A stretch of DNA of 64,000 nucleotides from Puccinia triticina (taxonomy: Eukaryota > Basidiomycota > Pucciniomycetes > Pucciniales > Pucciniaceae). Positions 12,250-23,228 of this stretch are shown one piece after another. The position numbers and the translations under genes are program-made. Each line of letters starts with the position of its first letter. The stretch's first letter is position 1. The notes under the pieces are model-generated. The model was not told the DNA's origin. It was given only the letters and a program-made list of their open reading frames with translations, and did no database searches. Where the stretch lies: assembly GCF_026914185.1 (NCBI RefSeq), contig NC_070563.1, positions 4,485,001 through 4,549,000 of the forward strand. Direction: 5' to 3'.

Positions 12250-13440
12250 TTTTCATAGTGTGTGGGCCTAATTTGGCGGATTTCCTACTAAGGAAATTCG
12301 CCAAAGCCTTAGCTAAAGTGCGCCAAAGCCCCCCAAAATTTTACATTGGTCATAAAAGCCTCTGAATGGCACATGGTGAGATTCTTGGCAGTAGGAAACC
12401 CCAGGAAAGGGGTGTGCTACTGTGGGTCTAATTTGGCGGATTTCCTACTAAGGAAATCCGCCAAAGCCTTTGCCACAGTGCCCCAAAGTGCACCAAACTT
12501 TTGGATCATGAAATAAAATAATCTGTAACCAAATGGTTAGCTGCAAGGCAGTAACACACCAGCATAAAGTAATTTTGAGGCAGCAGGGGCTTTTGGTTAT
12601 ATCTGCTACTAATTGCCTCCGCAACAGATAATAGTGCCTCTGCAACAGTTGATAGCGCCTCTGCAAGAGTTAATAGTGCCCGCCACAGTTAATAGTGCCT
12701 CCGCCACATTTAATAGTGCCTCCGCCATAGTTAATAGTGCCTCCGCCACAGTTAATGGTGCCTCTGCCACAGTTAATGGTGCCTCCTCCATAGTTAATAG
12801 TGCATCTGCCACAGTTAATAGTACCTCTTTCAAAGTTAATAGTGTTCCCGGAACAATCAATAGTGCGTCCGCCACAGTTAATAATGCTTCCGCAACATAA
12901 CTGTGGCGGAGGCACTATTAACTTTGGCGGAGGCACTATTAAAAGTGGCAGAGGCACTATTAACTGTGGCGGAGGCACTATTAGCTGTGGCGGGGGCACT
13001 ATTAACTCTTGCGGAGGCGCTATCAACTGTTGCAGAGGCACTATTATCTGTTGCAGAGGCAACTAGTAGCAGATATAACCAAAAGCCCCTGCTGCTTCAA
13101 AATTATTTTATGCTGGTGTGTTACTACCTTACAGCTAAAAATTTGGTTACAGAGTATTTTATTTCATGATCCAAAAGTTTGGTGCAATTTGGGGCACTGT
13201 GGCAAAGGCTTTGGCGGATTTCCTTAGTAGGAAATCCGCCAAATTAGACCCACAGTAGCACACCCCTTTCCTGGGGTTTCCTACTGCCAAAAATCTCACC
13301 ATGTGCCATTCAGAGGCTTTTATGACCAATATAATTTTTTTTTGGGGGGGGGGGGGGCTTTGGCGCACTTTAGCTAAGGCTTTGGCGAATTTCCTACTAA
13401 GGAAATCCACCAAATTAGGCCCACAGTAGCACACCCCTTT
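12250..13440. mobile_element. Nested 1.2-kb fold-back element
   Basis: Two near-identical arms, about 12250-12898 and 12899-13440, face each other with the turning point at about 12898. Each arm contains the motif GGCGGATTTCCTACTAAGG, a CCTTTCCTGGGG-type block also present in the outer TIRs of the host element, and half of a tandem array. A run of about 14 G lies near 13345 in the right arm only. It has no coding capacity. Confidence 0.75.
12605..13065. repeat. Tandem array F, inverted about its centre
   Basis: Units of about 21 bp (AGTTAATAGTGCCTCCGCCAC) are repeated 5'-3' from about 12605 to 12898, then in reverse complement from about 12899 to 13065. The array forms the apex of the fold-back. 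Frames through it read as low-complexity peptide and are not genes. Confidence 0.85.
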
Positions 13441-13844
13441 CCTGGGGTGTGCAAATGCCGTGAGCTCATCAGGTGTTATTCAGAGTGCTTGATGGCCGAT
13501 GTAAAATTTTGGGGGGCTTTAGGTGCCCCAGTGCGGAGGTATAAAATTTTCTTTATTTTCTGTCATTTTTTGTGAAATTAAAATTCCGACTCGCATTCTG
13601 GAGAGTAGAATTAATTTTCCGACTCCCAAAATGTGCGCTGGTCAGACTTTGGTCCCGCGGACCGGGGACGGACGTCCAGAGGCGGTCCGCGCGACGTAAA
13701 CGACTTTTGGGAGTCGATTTATTAATTCTTGTGGGTCAATTTTTCAACTCCCTTAAATTATCATCATTCAAAATCTCGAAAGTTTATTAGGGGTGTTCTC
13801 AATAGCTTTTCACCAGAAAGGCTGCAAAAACCGCACAGATTAAA

Positions 13845-14360
13845 ATTAAGCTTATGTTAAGGCAACAGAGGTGACCCACCAGAAAAATTTGTGGGCGGAT
13901 CACCTATGGAAACACACTGGTGCCCAGGCCTCATGACCCAATGGCCAGGCTTCAATGGCCATCACTGGCCATCAATAACTTGCAACCAATTAATGCTCTT
14001 GACTGGTCATTGAGTTGATACACTCCATTCCATGGCTGGTCACCACTGGCCATTGATTGGATGGAGTACACACTCCATTACCAACCCATTCATCAAGTAG
14101 ATACATACACACACCACTTGATGACTGGACCAGGCCATCAAGTGGATACACATCACGCAATGGCCAAACCAGGTCATGAAGTGGATACACATCACTCAAT
14201 GGCCAAACTGGGTCATAAAGTGGATACGCATCACTCAATGACCGGACTGGGTCATTGAGTGGACACACATCACTCAATGAACGGACTGTTTCATTGAGTG
14301 GATACACATCACTCAATGACTGGACCAGGTCATCAAGTGGATACACATTTTTAGAATTCT
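13845..14360. repeat. Palindrome array E, copy 1, with flank
   Basis: After a leader shared with 20357 onward, units of about 40 bp run from about 14040 to 14350. Each has CACTCAATGACC...GGTCATTGAGTG as the longer palindrome and GAGTGGATACACATCACTC as the linking one. The block is repeated at 20357-21110 with a different number of units. Confidence 0.8.
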
Positions 14361-14639
14361 GCCCCATGCCCAGAAGAGGACCTATATCTCTTTTGTTCTT
14401 TTTCTTTCCATCAGGTTCCTATGGTCAGCTAGGCCCCTCTTTAGGCCCCTTTTTCCACATGTATTTCATCTGTTCCCATATGAAATGCAGACTTAACTTA
14501 GCTACAAGCCCATAGTAGCCAGACCTGCTCCGCGGGAGACTTCTGTCCCGCTGTTCTGAGTCCCTGAGCATCCTGTGCTCTTGATCTTTCCAGCTCAACT
14601 CCTTCCGTCATAGTCCTTTGGCCATATTTTCTTCACACA

Positions 14640-14880
14640 TCACTCAATGACTGGATTGGGTCATCAAGTGTGGAAACACTCCATTCAAATGCTCTCCAGC
14701 CCTGCTGGTGGGCTCATTCTTCTTCAGGTACATGTGGCACATTCAAGACCACAACTGTAAATCTGTCAGGAAGAAAATGGCTCCACCAGCACTCAAACCT
14801 GGTTTGGGCTATCTCTAGGTGCCTGCTGTACCACTAGGACACAAAGCCTGAGCTTCCAGATTCATAATATAACAGTACTA
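14640..14880 (-). repeat. tRNA-like/SINE-like block, copy 1
   Basis: On the minus strand, about 14835-14765 reads as a tRNA-like unit. It has GGCTTTG at the 5' end, a TAGTGGTA D-loop, an imperfect T-arm (CCAGGTTTGAGTGCTGG) and a 3' end TGGAGCC that pairs with the start using wobbles. The copy at 21213-21285 has the better T-arm. No intact anticodon stem is seen. Confidence 0.45.
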
Positions 14881-15320
14881 GAGATAAATACTTTAGTCCA
14901 AAACTCCCCTCAGGAATTTGAAACTTGGTAAAACAGGTTTGAATGAGAAAGTAAAGCGGGGGAGATACAACAAAGCGCCCAAGATAAAAGTACTAAATAT
15001 ACATATTGTAGTACAAATGTCCCTTTAGGAAAATGAAACTTTGTAAAGCAGGCTTCAATGAGGAACTATAGCCGGGTAGATGAAAATATTGCCAATGTAA
15101 AGCATAAGGTTGCTGTTTGAAATTTCAAAACTTGACCTCATATTTTGGGGTAGCCAAATGATCCTTGCAGATACATAATAATGATTTGCCATCAATTTGA
15201 CCACTTTGCAACTAGTTTCATGGCTTCTCAATCAATAGAAAAGTTTAGTTTTCCTTACCAAATCCTTTTCATGAGCACAACTTCAAAACTTTGCGTTTGA
15301 AGTTGGTAAGCTGAGCAAGA

Positions 15321-17138
15321 ATGAACAGGAATTGTCTCTTGATTTGCTTTACAGTCAGTACAATTGGGGCCAGGGCATCTGAGCAGCTCCAGCATCCTTT
15401 CAAAAATCTTTTGGATCCCTCAACAGATTTTCCCTTACAATTGAACTCAAATGAAAAACCCATACATCTCAAACCCCAAGATCAATGTATGAATCCACCA
15501 GAATATGATTTCATTTCTCTTTCTGTGGAATCAAGTGGACACAAAAAAATCATCAAAACCAATGAGAAATCTCAAGTATACTTTCCTGAAGAACCAGTTG
15601 AATCTTCAGAAACAGATCCAAATGTTTCTTTCTTGGATCTATCACCAGCCAATTTCAAAATTCAGTCGTCCAGCAATTTCCAGAGGGGAAAAAGGACTAG
15701 AGCACACATTTCTGAGTTTGCTGATCATAGAATTCTGGATACCACTTCAGCTGAAAAACCAGATGATAAATCAAAGCCAAAATCAGATGGCTGTTTACTA
15801 AATTCCTTGGAAAGTCTTTCCACTAAATCAAGAATGAAAACCCTTAATCCTAACCAAATTCCCACAGCTCTCAATCTCATGGAGCCTCCTCACCCATTCA
15901 AATCTGAACTCGTCAACCCTAAAGAAGGATTGATATCTAGGGTTTTCCAGGATCAAGAAACTTCTTCAGTTCCTCCTCACCTGGCATCTTTGATACCCAA
16001 GCAAGAATTTGAAATCCAGGAATGCAGAAAAAGGAGCAAGCTGAGGAATATTGTGCTATTTGAAGACAATGGAACCTTGAAAAAAGAATATCCACAATCC
16101 GGGGTGATGCCCACAATAAACAAATCAGTTATGGAGATGCCAAGAGTGGACACCAACTCATTGAAAGTTTCATCACACTTACAGGCTCCTGGTCAGCCCC
16201 AAAGTTCCAGTTACCATTCCATCATTCAATGTGATATTCCAGTTTGTTCACCAAAATCAGAGCAATTACCATTGCCAAAAAATAAACCAGAAATACTGAC
16301 CAATTTGCAAAAAACAGGAAAACATATTGGAAACATGGAAATAAAAGTTGAAAGTTCAATTTCTCCGGAAAACACAGCAAACAATCTTGAAAGATTGCAA
16401 TTTGACATAGATATTTTCAAGATTGATGGTAATAGCATGATTAAAGCTTCAACTCAAGACTTTCACATAGCATATCTAATTAAAACTCTGAAAAAATTAC
16501 CAGAGCCTATAAAAGGGGTTTTTTTGGAGGAATATCAAATTCAAAAAGCTCTTCTCATTTTGAACAAAAAGCATCAAGGAGTGCCATCCACTCTGCTGCT
16601 CCCCAAGATGATGGAACTAACTCATGACATAGATAAATGGTACAAATATTGGAAAAATATAACAAATATTGATATGAACAACTGGAATCATGATAGCTAT
16701 TTCTTCTGCCTTCCTTATCTTTCCCCAGTTATTTTCATCTATGTTGAGATTTTTATCGCAATACTCCGTAGGATAGGATACCACCCATTGGAAGGAATCC
16801 TGGACTATCAAAAAGAAATGGAAAATGCTATGAAAGTGCACCAAGAATTCCAAAGCTACCTTGAAGACCCTACATCAGTTAATCAGGCCAGTGATTTGTG
16901 GACAGAGAAACGGCTTGCAATTACAGCTAGCATCAAAGAAGGTAGGGAGAAAGGAGCAAGTACTTTTGTATGGCATATGATAGAAGTCTGGATTGAAAGG
17001 GAACACCCAACCATTTGGTTTTATTTAAAAAATGGACATCAAGACAAACTCTCCAAAAATTTGAAGAAATTTTTCAATAGCCTCTTTTTCTATGGAGTCA
17101 AAGGCTTGACAGAACAAGTCAAAAAAATTATTGAGTAA
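15321..17138 (+). CDS. Predicted secreted protein, 605 residues, copy 1
   Basis: A single uninterrupted frame of 605 codons. The N-terminus (MNRNCLLICFTVSTIGARAS) looks like a signal peptide with cleavage near ARA-S, followed by a hydrophilic, Ser/Pro/Lys/Glu-rich region to about residue 370. The last 230 residues are more ordered, with many aromatic residues (Trp/Tyr) and a hydrophobic patch near residues 475-490. I know no named domain. Length, signal peptide, lack of introns, duplication and repeat-rich surroundings fit a lineage-specific secreted protein of a plant-associated rust, possibly an effector, but that role is inference. Copy 2 at 23873-25690 has exactly the same length. Confidence 0.8.
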   Translation: MNRNCLLICFTVSTIGARASEQLQHPFKNLLDPSTDFPLQLNSNEKPIHLKPQDQCMNPPEYDFISLSVESSGHKKIIKTNEKSQVYFPEEPVESSETDPNVSFLDLSPANFKIQSSSNFQRGKRTRAHISEFADHRILDTTSAEKPDDKSKPKSDGCLLNSLESLSTKSRMKTLNPNQIPTALNLMEPPHPFKSELVNPKEGLISRVFQDQETSSVPPHLASLIPKQEFEIQECRKRSKLRNIVLFEDNGTLKKEYPQSGVMPTINKSVMEMPRVDTNSLKVSSHLQAPGQPQSSSYHSIIQCDIPVCSPKSEQLPLPKNKPEILTNLQKTGKHIGNMEIKVESSISPENTANNLERLQFDIDIFKIDGNSMIKASTQDFHIAYLIKTLKKLPEPIKGVFLEEYQIQKALLILNKKHQGVPSTLLLPKMMELTHDIDKWYKYWKNITNIDMNNWNHDSYFFCLPYLSPVIFIYVEIFIAILRRIGYHPLEGILDYQKEMENAMKVHQEFQSYLEDPTSVNQASDLWTEKRLAITASIKEGREKGASTFVWHMIEVWIEREHPTIWFYLKNGHQDKLSKNLKKFFNSLFFYGVKGLTEQVKKIIE

Positions 17139-17294
17139 GAGCATACTTGATTACTCAATCAAATTATCAAACCTTAGTAACTTCTCCTATGTTATGACGG
17201 TTGCTGCACTTATGTAGCCAGGCCCAAGAATATGATTTCATGAACAAAACACCTCTTCCTTACCCCCAACAATAACCCTTTTACAGGAAACAAT

Positions 17295-17725
17295 TTTTGC
17301 AATCCTCTGCTCTCAAGTGGAGGGTTGCAAAGTTACTGTCTCATAGGAAGGTTCTAGAGCTTTAGAACCTCGGTGCTCTCGGCGCTTGGATGATCACCTG
17401 TAGGCAGAAATACCAATATGCCAATGCTTTATCCCTTGCAATCCTATGCTTCTGGATAAGAATTGCAAGGGCTGTAGTTTCATACCTATATTTTGGTAGG
17501 AACTTCAGGAGTCTAGCTCCTTGGCGGTCAAGACTCCCTGCTGATATAGTTCCAGAGGCAGCACAGCTATTCTTCCGCGGCTGCCTCTGTTGCGACCAAT
17601 TGCAGGTCGCGAGAAGAACATTATTTTAATACAACTTTTAGTTGATATGCTTTCCTTAGTGGAAAGCGTACACTTATTTTTCAGCGTTAGAGCCTCTGTC
17701 TTAGGGGAGTGCTCTCTAAAGCATT
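17295..17725. repeat. String of about eleven dissimilar hairpins
   Basis: Successive inverted repeats fill this stretch with little spacer. The clearest are TTGCAA..TTGCAA (17296-17331), GGTTCTAGAGCTTTAGAACC (17350-17369), CCCTTGCAAT/ATTGCAAGGG (17433-17471), CAGGAGTCT/AGACTCCCTG (17506-17540), CAGAGGCAGC/GCTGCCTCTG (17553-17589), TTGCGACC/GGTCGCGA (17590-17612), CAACTTTTAGTTG (17632-17644) and GCTTTCC/GGAAAGC (17649-17667). The hairpins share no sequence with each other. Centres are roughly 25-50 bp apart. Confidence 0.7.
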
Positions 17726-18185
17726 TTTGGATGTACTTAATGCACTGCAAAAAACTTGTCGCGCACTGCAGGGGGCGTCCACTCGACGTCCCGGCCACAG
17801 TGCGCGGTAGCTCAAAATGCTTTGGGCACTGCAAATCAAAACAAAGGAAATTCCTATTTTTTTTCTGCCAGCCGGCAGAGGGGATTTTTTCTTGCCCCTC
17901 CTCCAATTTCTTGCAGTATCTGGACAGCTCAGCTTGATACAAAAAATAATGAAAAAGAAATACAAAAAAAAAGCCTCAGCACAGGCTTCAACTACCCGGG
18001 GATTTTCAACTTGCAAAAAACTCATTGATTGGGTACACAGCCCCTTGAAAACAGAGTGCGAGGGGCAGAAGTACATAACGCCAATGGCCATTTGCCATGC
18101 CGATGACCGGCACCGGCTGGTCACCAAACGCAGTATACCCACTCCGCCAATGGCCGGCCAGCACGCACGTGGAGTGCAAATCGCC

Positions 18186-18958
18186 AGTCATCAAGAGATT
18201 AAGTATTCCTCTTGATGACCGGAACGGTCCGGGTCATTGAGGAGTAAACACAGCTCTCGATGACCGGAACGGTCCCAGTTATCGAGAGAAACACACCTCT
18301 TGATGTCCGGAACAGTCCCGGTCATCAAGAGATTAAGCATTCCTCTCGATGTCCGGAACGGTCCGGGTCATCGAGAGGAGTAAACAAACCTCTCGATGAC
18401 CGGAACAGTCCCGGTCATTGAGAGGAGTAAATACACCACTTGATGACCGGAACAAACCCGGGCATTGAGAAAGTAATCATGTTGATGACCGAGTCTGCTC
18501 CGGTCACCGAGTGGAGAAACACTCCCTCAATGACCGGAGGGAACTGTTCAAGGAGAGGATTGATGAATGGTTCACTCCGGTTATCAAGAGGAGCACTTAA
18601 TCCCCTCGATGAACGGAAAGGACCAGGCCATTGAGAGGAGGAACACTCTTGATGACCGGGTCTGTTCCAGTCGTCAAGAGGAGCAGTTTTACTCCTCTCG
18701 ATGACCGGAATGGACCCGTTCATGACCGGGACTGTTCCGGTCATCGAAAGGTGTGTTTCTCTTGATAACTGGAACCGTTCTGGTCATCGAGAGCCGTGTT
18801 TACTCCTTGATGACCCAGACCGTTCCGGTCATTGAGAGGAATACTTAATCTCTCGATGACTGGGACTGTTCCGGTCATCAAGAGGTGTGTTTACTCCTCT
18901 CGATAACCGGGACCGTTCCAGTCATCAAGAGGAATGCTTAATCCCCTTGATGACCGGT
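18186..18958. repeat. Palindrome array B (about 45-bp period)
   Basis: About 17 units. The longer palindrome is CTCGATGACCGG..CCGGTCATCGAG around GAACGGTCC. The linking palindrome is of the GAGAGGAGTAAACACCTCTC type. Arm substitutions are frequent but usually matched on the other side (for example TTGATG/CATCAA against TCGATG/CATCGA). Confidence 0.88.
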
Positions 18959-19048
18959 GATTTGCACTCCATGTGCGTGCTGGCCGGCCATCGGCGGAGT
19001 GGGTATACTGCGCTTGGGGACCAGCCGGTGCCGGCCAACGGCATGGCG

Positions 19049-19992
19049 AATGGTGAGGGACTCCTGTCCGTGCTAGGCGGTGGCAGTTGGTTGAGGGGAT
19101 GCTTGCTGTTTAGGCTGCCCTCGTGGCTGGGTGGTCCGTAGAGATGAGCGCAGATGAGATCACAGATAGCTTGTGGTTGGGGGTGGTTTTGAGATGTTCG
19201 CCGGGGGTTTGGATCCTCGGCGGCGGTTGTTTTGTTTTGAGAGATTGAGGGATGTGATCTTAAGGATGCGAAGGAAGGAGATCTGAAAAAATTTTGGATG
19301 AAGGATGATTGGCGGGCAGAGCCCGAAAGTTTGAACTCTGAAGATTTTATCAATAAACTCGGTGATGGTCTGTATTCTGGGGATCAGAATGCCATGCCTC
19401 TCCCATCATCCAAGTTCGGCGAACTTGGACTCCAGGAGAGCCACATGTCACATGTATTTCATCATATCCTCCGCGCGCTACACGCGCACACACACAACAG
19501 TAGAAAGAAACAAACAAAGAAACAAAGAAAAGAAACAACACAGAGGAAACTAAAGGAAAACACAACGTGAGGAGACAGAAAGAAAAAGAGCCACAGAGAG
19601 GAAAGGAAGAAAGAAAAGAAGAGATAGGCAAAACAAACAGCAGAGGAGAAAAATCAGAAACAAACAGGTGAATAAACCCACAGCATATGCTGTGTTAGGA
19701 CCAAGAAAAGTGAAGAGGGCTGGGAACTGAGAAAGAGAGGATATGGAAGGAGGAGAAAAAAAAAAGAAGGGAGGGAAGGAGTATGGAAGAGAGGGGTGAA
19801 AGATGAGGAGAGATGGGAAGAGGGAAAGGGGAAAAGAAGTATGGGAGGGGAGGAGACTGAAAAATAGAAGGGATGGGGGAAAGAATCTTGAGGAGCCAAG
19901 GGTGAATTTTGAGTATGAGATTGCTGATCTTGATGGCGGCGGCAGAAAAGAGCTCTTGACTAGCTGTCCACAAAACGGGCCACCACAATGGC
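19049..19992. mobile_element. 934-bp insertion with 5-bp duplication, possible solo LTR
   Basis: AATGG occurs at 19049-19053 and 19988-19992, exactly where the inverted arm of the surrounding element is broken. The insert starts TGAGGGA and ends near CCACCAC. A 5-bp duplication and a TG start suggest a solo LTR, though the end is not a clean CA. About 19490-19880 is strongly purine-biased on the plus strand (A/G runs with almost no pyrimidine). Confidence 0.45.
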
Positions 19993-20356
19993 CATCGGCG
20001 TTATGTACTTCTACCCTGGGGAACTTGTTGCTTCCTTCCTTGATCCCCTGCAATCAATGGGGTTTTTGCAGGTTGAAAATACCCGGGAGTGGGAGCCTGC
20101 GCTGAGGCTTTTTTTTGTATTTCTTTTTCATTATTTTTTGTGTCAAGCTGAGTTGTCCAGTTACAATCCAAGAAATTGGATGAGGGGCAAGAAAAATCTC
20201 CTCTGCCGGCTGGCAGAAAAAAAATAGGAATTTCCATGGTTTTCATTTGCAGTGCGCAAAGCATTTTGAGCTACTGCACACTGCGGCCAGGACGTCCAGT
20301 GAACGCCCCCTGCAGTGCGCAACGAGTTTTTTGTAGTGTGCAAAGTACATCCGTAA

Positions 20357-21310
20357 AATTAAGCTTATGTTAAGGCAACAGAAGTGACCCGCCAGAAAAA
20401 TTTGTGGGCAGATCACCTATGGAAAAACACTGGTGCCCAGGCCTGATGACCCAATGGCCCCATCAATACTACCCATACATACTCCTTGCAATCAATGAAC
20501 GCTCTTGACTAGTCATTGATTTGATACACTCCATTCTGTGGCTGGTCACCACTTGTTGCATGGGGAGCCCAGAGGGTCAATACTTCTAAGTTTTATCACA
20601 AAGAGAGGAAAGGAAGCTAAATACTCTATGTACAAATACATGTGAGAGGTGCCACAGTTGAGATATACAACAGTGTCACAACACCACTGGCCATTGATTG
20701 GATGGAGTACACACTCCATTACCAACCCATTCATCAAGTAGATACATACACACACCACTTGATCAAGTGGATACACATCACTCAATGGCCAAACCGGGTC
20801 ATGAATCACTCAATGGCCAAACCGGGTCATGAAGTGGATACACATCACTCAATGGCCAAACTGGCTCATAAAGTGGATACACATCACTCAATGACCGGAC
20901 AGGGTCATTGAATGGACACACATCACTCAATGACTGGACTGTTTCATTGAGTGGATACACATCACTCAATGACCGGACTGTTTCATTGAGTGGATACACA
21001 TCACTCAATGACTGGAACAGGTCATCAAGTGGATACACATCACTCAATGACTGGAACAGGTCATCAAGTGGATACACATCACTCAATGACTGAATTGGTT
21101 CATCAAGAGTGGAACCACTCCACTCTGCTCTCCAGAACCGCTGGTGGGCTCATTCTCCTGCAGGTAAACATGGCACATTCAAGACCATAACTGTAAATCT
21201 GTCAGAAAAAAATGGCTCCACCAGGACTCAAACCTGGTTTGGTCTATCTCTAGGTGCCTGCTTTACCACTAGGATACAAAGCCTGAGCTTCCAGATTCAT
21301 AATATAACAC
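20357..21310. repeat. Second copy of the array E / tRNA-like block
   Basis: The leader AAAATTAAGCTTATG and following 90 bp match 13843 onward. Palindrome array E then runs from about 20770 to 21100 in units of about 40 bp. A segment matching 14655-14880 follows. On the minus strand, about 21285-21213 gives the better tRNA-like copy, with a perfect T-arm (CCAGG-TTTGAGT-CCTGG) and the B-box GGTTTGAGTCC. Confidence 0.75.
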
Positions 21311-21605
21311 ACCATGGGAGTTTGCGTGGCACTTGTGTGCAAGTGCCATTACACAATATTGTTTAAGAAACCTGTTAGATATATCCTGGAACTTGATCCT
21401 CAATGTATGCTGAATTCATGATGAATTTATGTTTAACTTATGCTCAATTGAGCTGAAGGCACTTTGGAAAGGAGTTGAATTCAATTGAAAACCAGCTCCA
21501 ACTTGAATCTAGTTATTAATGGAACTATTTTAGAACACATTTTCAACTACCTTGCAAAGCAATATCTATTACTTGGCAGAAACAAGGTATTTACCATGGG
21601 AATCA

Positions 21606-21943
21606 TATATTTCTAGAGCTGGCCCCTTTCATCCATTGATGGGTACTTGGAACCCGCGGGCGGGCACCTGTGGCAGTGTGCAGGTAGGTATCCTCCGGGT
21701 GCGGGTGCGGGTGTCCAGTCTGGGTCCAAATTCAGGCAGGTACCTGTACACAAATTGCCATTCTGCACAGCTCTGCTTACCCCTAGTGCCGATTGGCGGG
21801 TACTAGGTACCTATGGGCGGGTACCCATGGAAGTACGCAGGTAAAAGCCAGCGGGTGCGGGTGTCCATTCTGGGTCAAAATTCAGGAAGGTACCTGCACC
21901 CGCTATGGGTATCCGGGTGCAAATTGCCAGCTCTATATATTTC
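21606..21943. mobile_element. hAT-like non-autonomous element, 322 bp
   Basis: The element spans 21614-21935. It starts TAGAGCTGGC, ends GCCAGCTCTA, and is flanked by a perfect 8-bp duplication TATATTTC (21606-21613 and 21936-21943). The interior is rich in GGTACC and GGGTGCGGGTG words. An internal CACAGCTCTG near 21770 suggests two related ends in tandem. It has no array and no gene. The same end type bounds 48492-49556 and 52603-53551. Confidence 0.85.
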
Positions 21944-22294
21944 ATTCTATCATGTGTTACATATGGCTGAACATTATAAACAATTTTTGAAGGGTCCACC
22001 TAAGCCCCTGGCTCTGCATGAGCACTCAGGCTGGCATCACTTGGATCAGTGATGAAAAATGTGACTCACCAGCACACATGTGTAAATTTGTGTGACACAT
22101 TCTTCAGCTGCTAAATTTTGTCCCAAGGGAGTTATAATTCTGGGACAAGTCCAGGGGAGCCTCAGATTACCCAGGGTTTGTGAATGAATTCAGAAAATCT
22201 CCATAACAGGATTTCTGTACTGATGGATGAAAATCAGATACATTTCTTAAAGGATTCAGCTAATTCGCCCCTGGGATTGCGGGGCACTCATCTA

Positions 22295-22425
22295 GGCATG
22301 ATATGGCTGGGTGATGGTCTATTTGTCACACAAACGCGCGCGCATTTGTTTGTGTGACACAATGTGTCACAGAAACCCACACAGGTTTCATGGTTGTGTG
22401 ACAGTTGGCCCCACAGCGCCAAAGT
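22295..22425. repeat. Pair of strong hairpins
   Basis: GTCACACAAAC at about 22326 pairs with GTTTGTGTGAC at about 22348 around a CG-alternating loop (CGCGCGCGC). GAAACCCACACAGGTTTC follows at about 22372. There is no coding capacity. Confidence 0.5.
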
Positions 22426-22469
22426 CAAACTGTAGTACCAAAGCAAAATCAGACCTCCCACTAAAGCTG

Positions 22470-22795
22470 ACACTTCACACCTGGGTACCCGCCGCAGGTG
22501 TGGGTACCTGCCTGAATTTTGAACCAGAAGGCCCAGGATGGACACCCGCACCCGTACCCAGAACCCGCTGGCAGTTACCTGCGTACTTACATGGGTACCC
22601 GCCCATAGGTACCTAGTACCCGCCAATGGGCACTAGGGGCAAGCAGAGCTGTGCAGAATGGCAATTTGTGCACGGGTACCTGCCTGAATTTAGACCCAGA
22701 CTGGGCACCCGTAGACGCACCCGGCGGATACCTGCGCACTTCCACGGGTACCCGCCCATGTACCCGCCAACAGGGACTAGGGACCAGCTGTACCT
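22470..22795. repeat. Degenerate relative of the hAT-like GGTACC element
   Basis: It repeats, in opposite orientation, the interior of 21614-21935, including the CACAAATTGCCATTCTGCAC segment (complement near 22660) and several GGGTACC/GGTACCC words. The ends are no longer recognisable. Confidence 0.55.
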
Positions 22796-23228
22796 CCCAC
22801 AGTATCACTACACTCAATCCAAAGTTTTCACCATGTGTAATAGAAAAAACTTAAAAAGAACTGGAAGCTTTTTGGTGTGTGCCCTGAAAATAAATACAAA
22901 AACTGCATCAGAGAAACCTACTGGGCACGGGTTTCCAAAGAGGTCACAAATCATGATAATTGAAATATCAGGAACTTTGGTCAAGCTTGAGGATCAAGTA
23001 AACCTTATCATTAAAATGGCCTTTTTTTCAGCATACATAGGTGTGGCATACATTTTACACATACATTACACAATGAATCAAGTATTGTTCCAGGTCATTT
23101 CAGGATATTTTGTGGCAGAAATGAACTTTGCCTTCAAACCAGCATCTATATGATATCCAACCAAATCTATGACTGAGTTCAAAGATGGCACTTGCACGCA
23201 AGTTCTGACAAAATTACCATGGTGACAG

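Larger units (their letters stand above)
8601..13755. mobile_element. 5.1-kb TIR element, PIF/Harbinger-like ends
   Basis: The element spans 8604-13752. It begins GGGAGTTG, ends CAACTCCC, and is flanked by TTA on both sides (8601-8603 and 13753-13755). The arms match for roughly 270-340 bp: 8604-8880 against about 13420-13752. Shared words include the TTTACGTCG stretch and the GGTCCGCGGGACC stretch. A TTA duplication and G-rich termini are typical of PIF/Harbinger elements. No transposase frame is visible inside, so it would be non-autonomous. It contains a palindrome array (9211-10695), two small hairpin-rich segments and a nested fold-back (12250-13440). Confidence 0.65.
17728..20353. mobile_element. 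Long-arm fold-back element carrying palindrome array B
   Basis: The left arm 17728-18190 is matched inverted by 18950-19053 plus 19988-20353, interrupted by an insertion (19054-19987). Terminal words are GGATGTACTT and CACTGCAAAAAACT on the left, complemented on the right. The arms are about 460 bp and include the GCCGGCCATTGGCGG-type segment next to the array. The centre is array B. No transposase and no clear target duplication were seen. Confidence 0.7.

Noticed and set aside
12609..13062. Low-complexity frames (ALLTVAEALLTV and NSASATVNSA type)
   Set aside because: They arise from the 21-bp array F, whose unit length is a multiple of three.
19550..20053. 167-codon minus-strand frame rich in Phe/Leu/Ser
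   Set aside because: It is the complement of a purine-rich tract, so its composition reflects base bias; no membrane-protein pattern with charged loops is seen.
14640..21310. Functional tRNA genes
   Set aside because: The T-arms are good, but the anticodon stems do not pair and the acceptor stems need several wobbles. SINE or pseudogene is a better reading.
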